From positions 16,377,453-16,441,452 of the forward strand of contig CM039502.1 of assembly GCA_022432975.1 (NCBI GenBank): a stretch of DNA of 64,000 bases, in the 5' to 3' direction. The translations under genes were made by a program, and so were the position numbers. Of the stretch, positions 35,712-45,290 are shown in pieces; within the stretch, counting starts at the first letter, position 1; every line of letters starts with the position of its first letter. Under the pieces are notes generated by a model. It ran no database searches and had not been told where the DNA came from. It saw only the letters and a list, made by a program, of their open reading frames with translations. The DNA comes from Begonia masoniana. Lineage: Eukaryota > Streptophyta > Magnoliopsida > Cucurbitales > Begoniaceae.

Positions 35712-38417
35712 TATAACACTCAGAATTTTTGGTGTTACAATTTCTAGTTATATGCTCGGTAACGGAGATTTTTAATGTCATTTTGCGAACGGAAAATTTT
35801 ATTGGAACTTTAAGAATAAATTGGGAGGTTAAATAGAATGAGGAATTTACAAAGGATCTAAACCGACGGGCTACGTGACGTTTTAGTTAGAGATATAGGG
35901 CAAGGGGAAAAAAGGTAAAATGTGATGTTAATTTTAACAAAAACCCCTCTCACTTACTTCCTCTCTCTCCCTCCACGGTCCTCTCCCTCCCTGCAGGCGA
36001 CTTCTCTTCCTCCCCTTGGCGAATTTCTTCGACCGTTCGACGATTGCTCCTCCACACCATTTTCTCTTCCATTTTTCTTCAAGGATTAAAGCTCTAGGTA
36101 AGATCTACCCTTGGCGAATTTCTTCGACCGTTCGACGATTGCTCCTCCACACCATTTTCTCTTCCATTTTTCTTCAAGGATTAAAGCTCTAGGTAAGATC
36201 TAAGCGGTTTATACGTTAAGTTTTTGGTTTAGGGTTAAGATTAATTAGGGTTTGAGATTCTAGGGTTTTGGAAATGTTATAGTAATGTTAGTAATTGATG
36301 AGTTTGGAGTCTTAATGACTATTAATGGCTATTAATGGTAGAATTTTGTATATTGTTGGTAGTTAGGTTGAAAAATTGAATATTGGTTAGAAATTTTGGT
36401 GGTTGTAGCGTATAAATGTCATTGATGGTTGGTTAAGGTAGTTGTGAGCTCAAGGTGTTCGATGAAATGCTTGAAAGATGTAAATCGAAATTTCTAGGAA
36501 ATTGCCTTAGATAGGAGTTGTGTTTAGTTTTAGAATCGGTTTGTTTTTTGATCGATTTTAATGCTGAGATTGTGAAATGTCTTAGGTGGAAAAGGCTTAA
36601 GGTGAAGTGCTCGGCTTGCAAAGGACGCTAAGTAAGTGGGTGTTAGGTTTTCGGCCCTTAAGGCCCTACATCGTAGAGATACTAGGGTGTTAGAGTTGTG
36701 ATGTTGTTTTGATAAATTTTGGGGCTTTGATGAGTCGCGTAGTGATAGGACGTTAAATATTCGTTATGTGTTATGTTTGTTTACGAGTTATGTATGTTTA
36801 TGGAATTGTCATTGATGAATGATATTTGTCTTATGTGTATCTTCTCTCATGCAGCATGTTTTCTAAAGATGGCATCCACAAATGTTTTACACGCGTGTTT
36901 TCATATAAAGAGAAGTAAAAAGATGAAATGTATGTAATGACTAAGTGTGGGTAGTGGATGAGTAGGGCACAGACATGTAAATGACAACTCACTGGCAAGT
37001 AAAGGACACTCGATAAATGGCAACTCACTGGCAAGTTATGTGGTGTACGGGGTAGACGGGGTGATGCCTGTGCCCACTCTTAAGTAAATCCCCTTTTTCC
37101 CATGTTATGTAACGTTAAGAAATGAAATGAACATGTTTTGAAGAAAATCATGCATTCATGAATATGTTATGTTTAGTGCACCCCTTACTAAGCATTAGAC
37201 TTATCGTTTAAATCTTATAATATAGGTGAAGAAGTCGAAGGTGAGAAACGTCTTCCTGAAGTCAATGCATAGAATGGTCGATGGACGGTACTCGTGACAG
37301 GCGTGGGTAGAGCTGGCATGGATATTTTGACCTGTGGGTGGTGCTCCGAGTTTTTGGGTAAATTCATGTAAAGGTACTAGGGATAGATGTAGATGGATTT
37401 CTATTTTTTGATGATTAGGAGTTAGCTTGGAGATATTGTCATTTTGGATAGGTTTACGAATGAGTTTTCCATATAATGTTTTTATAAAGTTTCCGCTGCA
37501 CGTTTTATGTTGGTGATACGAATTTAGAGTTGGATGAATTTGATAATTCGAGGATGTAGGTTTGCACGTAATTGGTGTTTTGAATAGGTGGAGATAAATG
37601 TATTGATTAAGGATTATGATGATTGAAATTATGTAGGTGAAAAGTTGGAGAAAATGACAAAGGAAAGGAGAAGAAGGGAGGGGAGGGTGCTAGGCATGCA
37701 TCAAGTGCGCGCAGGGCGCGCACGCGGAGCGAGCAGGGCGCGTGGTGTGTGCGCAGCCCTATTCAGCCGATCGATCGGCGCTGCAGGGCGCGATCGATCA
37801 GCAAAGATTGTCCTCCCTTGGCGTTCGGCAGAACGAGCACCGATCGATCGGCGCCTAATGACCGATCGATCAGCCAAATTATGAAGAAGTGGCGTTCGGC
37901 AGAATGAGCGCTAATCGATCGGTTCCTAATGGCCGATCAATCGGCCGAGTCCATGAAGAAACGATCTGGCACCCAAGCGGGTGCTGATCGATCGGCTGAG
38001 GGGCGCGTTTGATCGGCTTCCGTAGGGAGCTAGCGCGCGGTGCGGTGCGTATGGTGCACGTGGTGGGCGCACTGTGGGATCTGCCTGATGGGCACGCGGT
38101 GGATGCGCGATGTGCGCGTGGTGCATGTGCCATGGGCGTGCGAGGGGCGCACTCTGTGCACGCGCCAATTGCACGTGCGTGCCCTCTACGTTTTTGGGTT
38201 CCAAGTTTTAAATGATGCTTTCCGACCTTAAACGAGCTCCTTTTAAGTACGTTTTAGGTTAAGCTTTCAATATTGATAAAAGAGGTTCGAATGTTTAAGT
38301 CTGTTATAAAGTGCTAAAGGAAAAAAATGAAAAATTTTACGTCAATTTAACCAAGAATAAGTTAAGAGTATGTCATGGCAAGTCCCGTGGCGTCCTCATT
38401 CGGGCGGGGTCGTCACA
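35712..38417 (+). repeat. Element E 3' LTR
   Basis: The 2706-bp copy begins TATAACACTCAG and ends GGGTCGTCACA. It carries a 95-bp tandem duplication at 36014-36203 that includes the predicted exon 1 end and donor, absent from the 5' copy. The exon 2 donor has mutated from CTAG|GTAAGT to CTAA|GTAAGT, and the exon 3 acceptor reads TATAATATAG. The palindrome module is at 37765-38005. Confidence 0.9.
36014..36203 (+). repeat. 95-bp tandem duplication across a splice donor
   Basis: TTGGCGAATTTCTTCGACCG recurs exactly 95 bases apart (36016 and 36111), and both copies end CTCTAGGTAAGATCTA. Two predicted exon 1 donors therefore lie in tandem in this LTR only. Confidence 0.9.
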
Positions 38418-38939
38418 CCGTGTATTTCTCTTTCCAAAGTTTTCATGTCCAAAAAATTGAGGGGAAGAAATCTGCAAGTGCAACTCTGAATCATTCAAGC
38501 TCCCACGATGTGATAACACATCAATAACTTGATCTTCCATCCCAGGCTTATAAAAATTCTAAAAGTCGAAGTCGATAAGTTTGACGAGTCCTAGCCAAAT
38601 GACTTAAAATGTAACAACTTTTGACGAGTCTTAAACTAAACATAAGTAACCAAAACATAATAAAATTGACTTAAAAAACAAGTGTAGCTCTCGGAAGGAC
38701 ACTTAATTATTTATCTTTAGGTTGGTAGAAACTAATTTCCACAAAAGTCATTTTATTCATCCGCGATGCAACATGTTTCGGCTCCTGAACTAGGATCCCA
38801 ATGTATAACATGTTTCAACATCTCTTTATCAATAGGGCTAGGTGCTTCTTCCAATCTATTTTGAAATTTATTTCCTGAAAAATAAAAAAAGATATAAAGG
38901 TTAGTGAGCCGCTTAGCTTGTGACCTAGTGATAGGTCCT
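38418..38939. other. Gypsy-derived flank without clear gene
   Basis: Right flank of element E. The minus strand near 38900-38935 reads a pattern like GPITRSRAK in a broken frame, seen at the C-terminus of some plant gypsy pol proteins, so this may be the 3' end of the element to its right. Nothing else is recognisable. Confidence 0.35.
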
Positions 38940-40200
38940 GCATCACATCATCCTCCCGGGTTGATTTGACTTCAAATCCAAGGATGTCTCAACTTCATTA
39001 ACTTCCTCCTCAAGGTAAGGGAAAAGGTCTTGCACATTGAAGGTAGCCGAGACTCCATATTCTCCCTGAAGCTCAAGCTTGTAGGCATTGTTGTTAATTT
39101 TCTCTAGTACTTTAAAAGGACCACTAGCCCGAGACATGAGCTTGAAATTCTTTTGTTTGGGTAACCTCTCATTTTTCAAATGCAACCACGCAAGATCTTC
39201 TTCTTTAAAAATGACTTGCTTACTCCCCTTATTTGTTGACTTGGCATGTGTCATTATTTTTTTGAATGGTTTTTCTCAGTATTTCATGCATAGTCTTAAC
39301 TTGCTCGTCCTTCTTTTGCCCCATTGAAATTGGGAACACCATGTTGTGGCAATAGAACAAGGTCCATTGGTGTAAGATGGTTGAAATCATATAAAACTTC
39401 AAAAAGAGTCGTTTGAGTTGTGTTATGCACACTTCCGTTATAAGCATACTCCACATAAAGGAGTTGTAAGTCCCAATCAGAGAGTCGTTTTTCCACAATA
39501 GTCCTTAGAAATGTGTCAATATCCTATTGACCACCTCTGTTTGTCCATCAGTTTGAGAATAGAAAGAAGTACTAAAGAATAGCTTGGTCTCCAATATCCT
39601 CTAAAGAGTTTTCCAAAATGAACTCAAGAATTTGATGTCTTTATTCGACACAATCGACTGAGACACCTCATGCATTCGAACCACTTCCTTGAAAAACAAA
39701 CCGACAATGTGGATTGAATCATCCATCTTTGAGCAAGCTATGAAATCAACAATTTTTTAAAATCTATCTACCACTATCATTATAGACTCCTTCATTCTTG
39801 TTGTACGCGGTAATCCCAAAACAAAATTTATGTTCACTTCAACCTAAAAATGATATGCAATCGGTAAGGGCATTTATAAACGGTGATAATTCAATCGGCT
39901 TTTGACCTTTTTGCAAATAATACACTTCTTCACTACCTTGTGTACATCAATAAGCATGTGAGGCCAAAAGAATATCTCCTTAATAGCTCCGTAAGTCTTC
40001 TTCTCGCCTCTGCCATGAGCCTCCCGTACATGAGATCTTTGTATTTAATTTGGTAATGAGAGTGTACCTTCTTGAAAGAGCATTGACCACCACATTAGAT
40101 TCTCCTTTTTTTGTATTTAATCATATAAGGGTAACGTCTAAGAAACTCTACCCACTTAATATGCCTTTGATTAAGATTTTCTTGGCTCTTGATGTGTTGG
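38940..40200 (-). pseudogene. Degraded gypsy integrase, second lineage
   Basis: On the minus strand the order is an RNase H end (NQRHIKWVEFLRRYPY near 40150), a zinc-finger part (CKICKKVKSRLNYH near 39910), integrase core pieces ([12 protein letters not shown] near 39545; WDLQLLYVEYAYNGSVH near 39450; FEVLYDFNHLTPMDL near 39390) and the C-terminal domain (FKEEDLAWLHLKNERLP, GPFKVLEKINNNAYKLEL) ending at 38943. Frames shift several times. Motifs differ from those of A-E and resemble the WLHLRKDRFP / GPF-VLERINDNAYK type of other plant gypsy clades, so this is an older, separate family. Confidence 0.75.
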
Positions 40201-40249
40201 AGACTTTATTCCTATCTAAGCTAAAGACTTTATTCTAGATATCATTTGG

Positions 40250-42490
40250 TATGTTTTTTGATGTATCCACTATAAATTTTTTTAAATTTAATTTCTAAAC
40301 TGAGGAACCGAGAACTGTCCTCCAAGATCTTGGGGCCGTTCTTGGAGTCTCAAGCCCCTGTTCTTGGAGAACTCTACAATCAACTTTTTTTTACTAGTCG
40401 TTTTGCAGCTCTAAATAGGAGTGAGTACAAAGATAGTCTATTGTAAAAGTTGATAATTTTTAGATGAAATATGTAATTTTAATAAATTATTTTATTAAAT
40501 TTATTTTTTGTTAATAGCGAGAGATTGTGTTGGGTATTTTTAAAATGGACGATGAAGTCCTAATCTTTACTCCTTATTCCATCAAACTCCAACAACCGAC
40601 AAAAAATGTAAAGGTTGATCTTTTGAGTTCTTCGAGGATTGATGAGAAGGTGTGATGGTAGGGGGCAAGAATAATAAATGCTCACTGTGTATATTTGAAA
40701 AATCTCAATTTGTGACTGCTTATAAATACGAATTATTAATACCTTCATAAATTTTCACCAACCCCTGGCTCTGCCCAATAAATACATGTACAGGTCTAAT
40801 TTTGTTCTTTATTTTCATTTTTTGGAGTGAAATAGTTGGTAGAGAGAGGCCCAACACATTGATGCTTGGCTAGGTCGTGATCGAGTTCAATCTACCTTAA
40901 ATTTGTCATAAAAAGCACGGCCGAAGCTCGAGTCTTGTGAGCTAAGACGAGCAATGGTCGAACTCAATCTGGCTTTGGTTTATGAATGAAGGGTGTAGTG
41001 AGGTTAATGGTAGGGAAGAAAGGGGATAATAGAGGAGAGTTACTGACAGAGATGGTCATGATGAGGGTAGAAATTACTTCGTTAATCTATGGTGATAATC
41101 GATATAAAATATATCAAAATAAGAGGGTTGATAACGTGTACTAGGTTGATGTTGGAGTGAGCTATTAGGTTAATTTTTAAATTTAGAACAATGGATATTT
41201 ATTCCATTCCATTACGTGAAATAGAAAAAATTTAAATTAGTATGTTTGAGTTTTCAATATATTTCATATTTTTATTAAATCTTGAATAAATTATGCTAAA
41301 TTAATCGTTAATAAAATTTTATAAATGATTTTATTTCTGCATTTATTTCAATGTTGACCAATCTATTTAATATTTAAACGTTGTTTTAAAAGTTTTCGTA
41401 TATTTAATGATTTCATTCAGGACTTGCAAATATTTTAAAATTAAAATTATAATGTTCGAATTTAAACTTAATTTGATAAATCAATTTGAAATTTTTTTTA
41501 AGATTATAGGATTTCAAATTGGAAAAAAAAAAATTTAAGATTTGGAGCGTTGCAATATGCAATTAATATTTTATCTTTAAATTTCATCAATTCAAATCTT
41601 GTACTTTGAGACCGTTATCGATTTACACCCTATATCGTTATGACCTAAGTTTTCCCTATTTCAATAATCATCTATGCAGTGCGGCCTCTTCTTCAAGTCC
41701 TTTTCTAGCAAAGGATCCCCTTCTAAAAAGCTGTGTTCTTTGACCAAATTAAACAAGAAAAGTGAATAAACCATCAAAACAAAACTAAAATTAGAATTTG
41801 GGTCTCTCTCTCTCTATTTGCGCTTGCTCTCGCTCTCTCTTATCCATATTGCTCCTGCGATGCGATTTGGATATTGGACAAACCAACCCGTTTCTGTGAT
41901 TCTCCGCTGTTGTCTACCGTCTGCGAAAAAAACTTCTATAGTTTAGACGAAATTTAAAATTCAAGATACTAGGTGTATTTAAAATAAAATATGAAATATG
42001 AAGAGGATATTTAAATGATTTTCTTTCAATTAAAGAAAATGAAGTCATGAATGTTATACTTTAAGCAAAGTTTAATTATGTACATTATTAGGATACCAAA
42101 GTCTAGTCTAACAAATAATGCGTAATGTCACGTCTATATTATTTTAATGGTTTATAATCACATAATTGTTACATGTAAAAATATAATATTATCACATTTT
42201 ATTCATAATTTATATCGATATTTATGTTTGCCACCATTTTAACTAACCATATGGTTTGCTATAATGTTTCAAGTCAAATAAAAAATTTGTCCGGCCACTA
42301 GCTGTCGTTTTCATTTCTTTTCTTTTTAATAGCTACAACTAGTACAAGAGGAAATCACAATTCTTGATTCAAACGCCTTATTATTTATTTTTTTATATTA
42401 TTTAATTTTAATAAATAATTTGCTCAGATCCGAGTGCAGTTACAACTTTAGCGTGATCTAATGAATAATTTATATATTATATATTATATA
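40250..42490. other. AT-rich stretch, no gene recognised
   Basis: About 2.2 kb of AT-rich sequence with short A and T runs and a CT microsatellite near 41807-41850. No open frame with recognisable similarity, RNA gene or LTR boundary was found. Confidence 0.5.
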
Positions 42491-43022
42491 TTAGGGTAAA
42501 ATGTAATTTGGCCCCTACAACTAGGTGAAATGAGCAATTTATACCGTAAACTTGAATAATAGGCAAGAACAACCTTAATGTATTGATAATGAGCAATATG
42601 ACCCATACCGTCATATTTTCCATAAAACACTAACAGTTTTTCACTTATTCATTTTTTTTCCGAAATGTCCCTCACTGGACTGAATCGGACCAGATCGGTT
42701 CTGCTAATTCCACGCTGGTTTTTTTTTTTTTTTTAATAATCATATTTCTCAAAAAAGAGAAGACAGAGGAATAAAATTAAAAAAATAAAAAACAGAGTGC
42801 AATTAGCTGAACCGGTCTGGTCCGGTTCGGTCCAGTGAGGGGCATTTCGAAAAAAAAAAAATGAACAAGTGAAAAAACGTTATTTTTTGACAGAAATTAT
42901 AACGGTAGGGGCCATATTGCCCATTATCAATACATTAAGGTTGTTCTTGCTTATTATCCAAGTTTACGGTATAAATTGTCTATTTCACCTAGTTGTAGGG
43001 ACCAAATTACACTTTACTCTAA
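42491..43022. mobile_element. Long-hairpin MITE
   Basis: The 532-bp element starts TTAGGGTAAAATGTAATTTG and ends with its near-complement (CAAATTACACTTTACTCTAA). Complementarity extends far inward: GTTGTTCTTGCTTATTATCC pairs with the left arm near 42555, and CTGGACTGAATCGGACC pairs with GGTTCGGTCCAG. Almost the whole element can fold as one hairpin. Flanks are AT-rich (ATATTATA on both sides, 42481 and 43023), fitting a target duplication of about 8-9 bp as made by Mutator-type elements. There is no coding capacity. Confidence 0.82.
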
Positions 43023-43079
43023 ATATTATAATACTAATTAACATTAGTTAAGGAGAACAATGATACCTTTTGATGATAG

Positions 43080-43345
43080 TGTAACGACCCCTTTTCCTAG
43101 GGAGATATTGTCCACTCTGGGGATTGGGCCGCAGCCCAATATCCTCCCCTCACGGCTTTGTTTGGCGAGAACTTTTCGGAAGGTCACCCAACCTGGAATT
43201 GCTCTCGCCGAAGCACTTTTAACTTCGGAGTTCTTATGGGATCCGTTGCCAATTGTGCTCCAAAACGCGTCTTACTATCTTAGGAGGGATCTCTTACATA
43301 TGTTTCATTTCTATGTACTTCCCCAAGCGATGTGAGATTGTGACA
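43080..43345 (-). repeat. Cassandra LTR with 5S-rRNA-like core
   Basis: The minus strand starts TGTCACAATCTCACATCG, passes GACGCGTTTTGGAGC, a 5S-like stretch and GGACAATATCTCCC, and ends GGGTCGTTACA. Cassandra elements are non-coding terminal-repeat retrotransposons known to carry 5S RNA sequence in their LTRs. Only one LTR is present. Its start overlaps by seven bases (TGTGACA, 43339-43345) with the end of the adjacent A2 LTR. GATAG precedes it at 43075-43079. Confidence 0.8.
43181..43250 (-). ncRNA. 5S rRNA-like segment of Cassandra
   Basis: Minus-strand GGATCCCATAAGAACTCC, GAAGTTAAAAGTGCTTCGGC and GGTTGGGTGACCTTCC correspond to the plant 5S rRNA middle (GGATCCCATCAGAACTCC, box A GTTAAGCGTGCTTGGGC, box C GATGGGTGACCTCC). 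Box A and box C each carry substitutions, so polymerase III activity is uncertain. It is part of a retrotransposon, not an rDNA unit. Confidence 0.75.
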
Positions 43346-43537
43346 ACCCCTTCTTTACGACCTGGGATTCGCCTATACTCGAGTCCGGGATTCGCCTACA
43401 CTCGGCTTAGGTCCCGAGGTTTGCCCCGCAACTCGAGGTTTGCCCCACAGTCGTACACATACGTTCACATTCGGGTCATCACAATCGACGACCCCCGACC
43501 CGGTCGGGGACGAGGAGCCATCACTCCGGGACATTTC
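43339..43537 (-). repeat. A2 gypsy LTR, left fragment
   Basis: TGTGACAACCCC ... GGAGCCATCACTCCGGGAC matches the end of LTR A (TGTGACAGCCC ... GGAGCCATCACTCCGGGAC at 2712-2770), in minus orientation. It is cut by copia G at the ATTTC target. Between the matching ends are two short tandem pairs (GGGATTCGCCTA and CGAGGTTTGCCCC) not found in A. Confidence 0.82.
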
Positions 43538-45007
43538 TGTAGGATCGTTATTGTCTAAGAGGGGGGTGAATTAGACCTTTTAAATTTTAATTACTAGTCA
43601 ACTTAATTTCTCTCCTAGATTAAACTTATAGATTTATCACAAGTGATCAGATAATGTAAAGAAAGAGAGAGAGAGAAATTCGACACCAGTATTTTTACGT
43701 GGTTCGGCCAAACTGCCTACGTCCACGCTCCAAGGCTTCCCCTTGAAGATTCCTTACTTCTCCTCAACGAGAAATCATGATCGAGCTTTCGGGTGTCGAT
43801 CCACAACCTTACACAATCCTGGATTGAACTTTACGGGCGTCAATCCACTGCCTTACAAGTTTTTCAGATTTGAATGAAGATTACAATAATCTACAAGCTC
43901 TCAAAACAGAATCTCAAGTTTTGAATAGAGAGATGTAGAAAACTGATACAGAGTATATTAATCGCAAGTTAGGGCTCAATAGAAAATTCGCAAAAGTTGT
44001 TCCTTTGTGCTCTAAGCTCGGCTTTTATACTCTGTCCATTTTCTGCTTGACTTCAATGCTTCTAAACCAATAATAGAAACTTTGTTACCGTTGGGAAGCA
44101 TCCGTACAAGTTCAGGTAGCCGTTGCCGTTTGTAGTTGCAAATCGTCGTCGCCATTAATGTTCTGGAGTTATGGCTGAAAACGACGTCACTGTAGCTTCG
44201 CGGCTAATTTGAATTCTGGCGGAAGTTCACCGGCAGATGCAACTAATGAGCGGAGACACGTCATCGGTGAATGCTGCTTGAAATGCCATCGGTAGATATA
44301 TCCTTGAATTCCATCGGCAGAAGCATCTTCAACTTCTATCGGCAGAAGCATCTTTAAAAACTCCTCGGCAGAGACAATTCGTAAAACTCATCGGCAGAGA
44401 CAATCCGTGAACTTCATCGGCACATTCTATCTTCAAAGCCATCGGCAGATGTTTCTTTAAAAACGCCATCGGCAGAAGTCTCTTTAAAAACCATCGGCAG
44501 ATGAACTCTTGAAAATTGTCGTCTAGTGATCGGCATGTGCAAGCTTGAACGACATCGGTATGAGTAGCGTCAAATGCTATCGGTAGATCCATCTTGACAC
44601 GTCATCGGCAGATATCTTCAAAACCGCTTCGGCAGATGAAACAAATAAGCGCTGACCACGTCATCGGTAGATGTCTCCAAAAACGCTTCGGCAGATGAGA
44701 CTTGTAAATGTCATCGGCATATACACCTCAACACGTGATGAACCGGCATCGGCAGGAGTAGCTTCAACAGCTATCGGCAGATGCAACATTTCTTTGTCGT
44801 GTAGCAATCGGTATATGCAAGCCTGTTGCTATTTCATTCTGTATACTCAAACCGATTTATTAGACAACTAAAATACCCTTTTCAAGGGTATTTCCATATA
44901 AACTCATATTCATTATTTTCTTTAAATACACATAATCAAATTGTACATTAATTATACAAATACATAATCAAAAACAAATTATGACTTAAACACTCTATAA
45001 GTCAACA
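43538..45007 (-). repeat. Element G 3' LTR
   Basis: The 1470-bp LTR runs on the minus strand from TGTTGACTTATAGAG to CGATCCTACA. The part at 44225-44835 holds about twenty degenerate CATCGGCAGATG-like repeats separated by variable 10-25-base phrases. In transcriptional orientation these fall in the first half, the likely U3. Confidence 0.95.
44225..44835 (-). repeat. Degenerate CATCGGCAGATG repeats in G LTR
   Basis: Copies include CATCGGTAGATATAT, CATCGGCAGAAGCATCTT, CATCGGCAGATG and CTTCGGCAGATGA at irregular spacing. The same cluster is in the 5' LTR at 53266-53876. Being in the upstream half of the LTR, it could be a transcription-factor-binding cluster; that is inference. Confidence 0.85.
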
Positions 45008-45022
45008 ATCTCCCCCTTTTTG
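45008..45022 (-). other. Polypurine tract of element G
   Basis: Minus-strand AAAAAGGGGGAGAT abuts the 3' LTR start TGTTGACTT. Confidence 0.85.
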
Positions 45023-45290
45023 ATTATGACAATATAAATTTGATTAATTTTGATACTCCCCCATAATTCTAGCCGCTCCCCCATAGTATGTGCATTTTAT
45101 TAAAATAACCATTCATAGCAATTCCAGAAACACAGAGTATATCCAAAGAATGTTATCCAATCAAACTCAATCAAATATAGTATTCTCCCCCATTGACATT
45201 ATCAAAAATAATGCATTCAACATTAGAGTATGTGTAGTAAACTAAAGATAGTCATTGAAAGGAACAGCAAAAAAAAAAAAGAAAAAATCA

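Larger units (their letters stand above)
28554..38417 (+). mobile_element. Complete but decayed gypsy element E
   Basis: A 9.86-kb element with LTRs 28554-31151 and 35712-38417, a degraded primer site, gag-pol with many stops and frameshifts, and a polypurine tract. Flanking pentamers CTGTG (28549-28553) and CCGTG (38418-38422) differ at one base, fitting an old 5-bp target duplication. LTR sequences resemble those of solo LTR H in overall design. Confidence 0.9.

Noticed and set aside
38423..38570. RNase H-like reading (VIDVLSHRGSL) on the minus strand
   Set aside because: The match to the ADALSRR linker is short and its order relative to the neighbouring integrase does not fit one element, so it was not annotated.
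43181..43250. Genuine 5S rRNA gene
   Set aside because: Only the middle of 5S is matched, with changes in box A and box C, and the flanks are Cassandra LTR sequence rather than 5S spacer.
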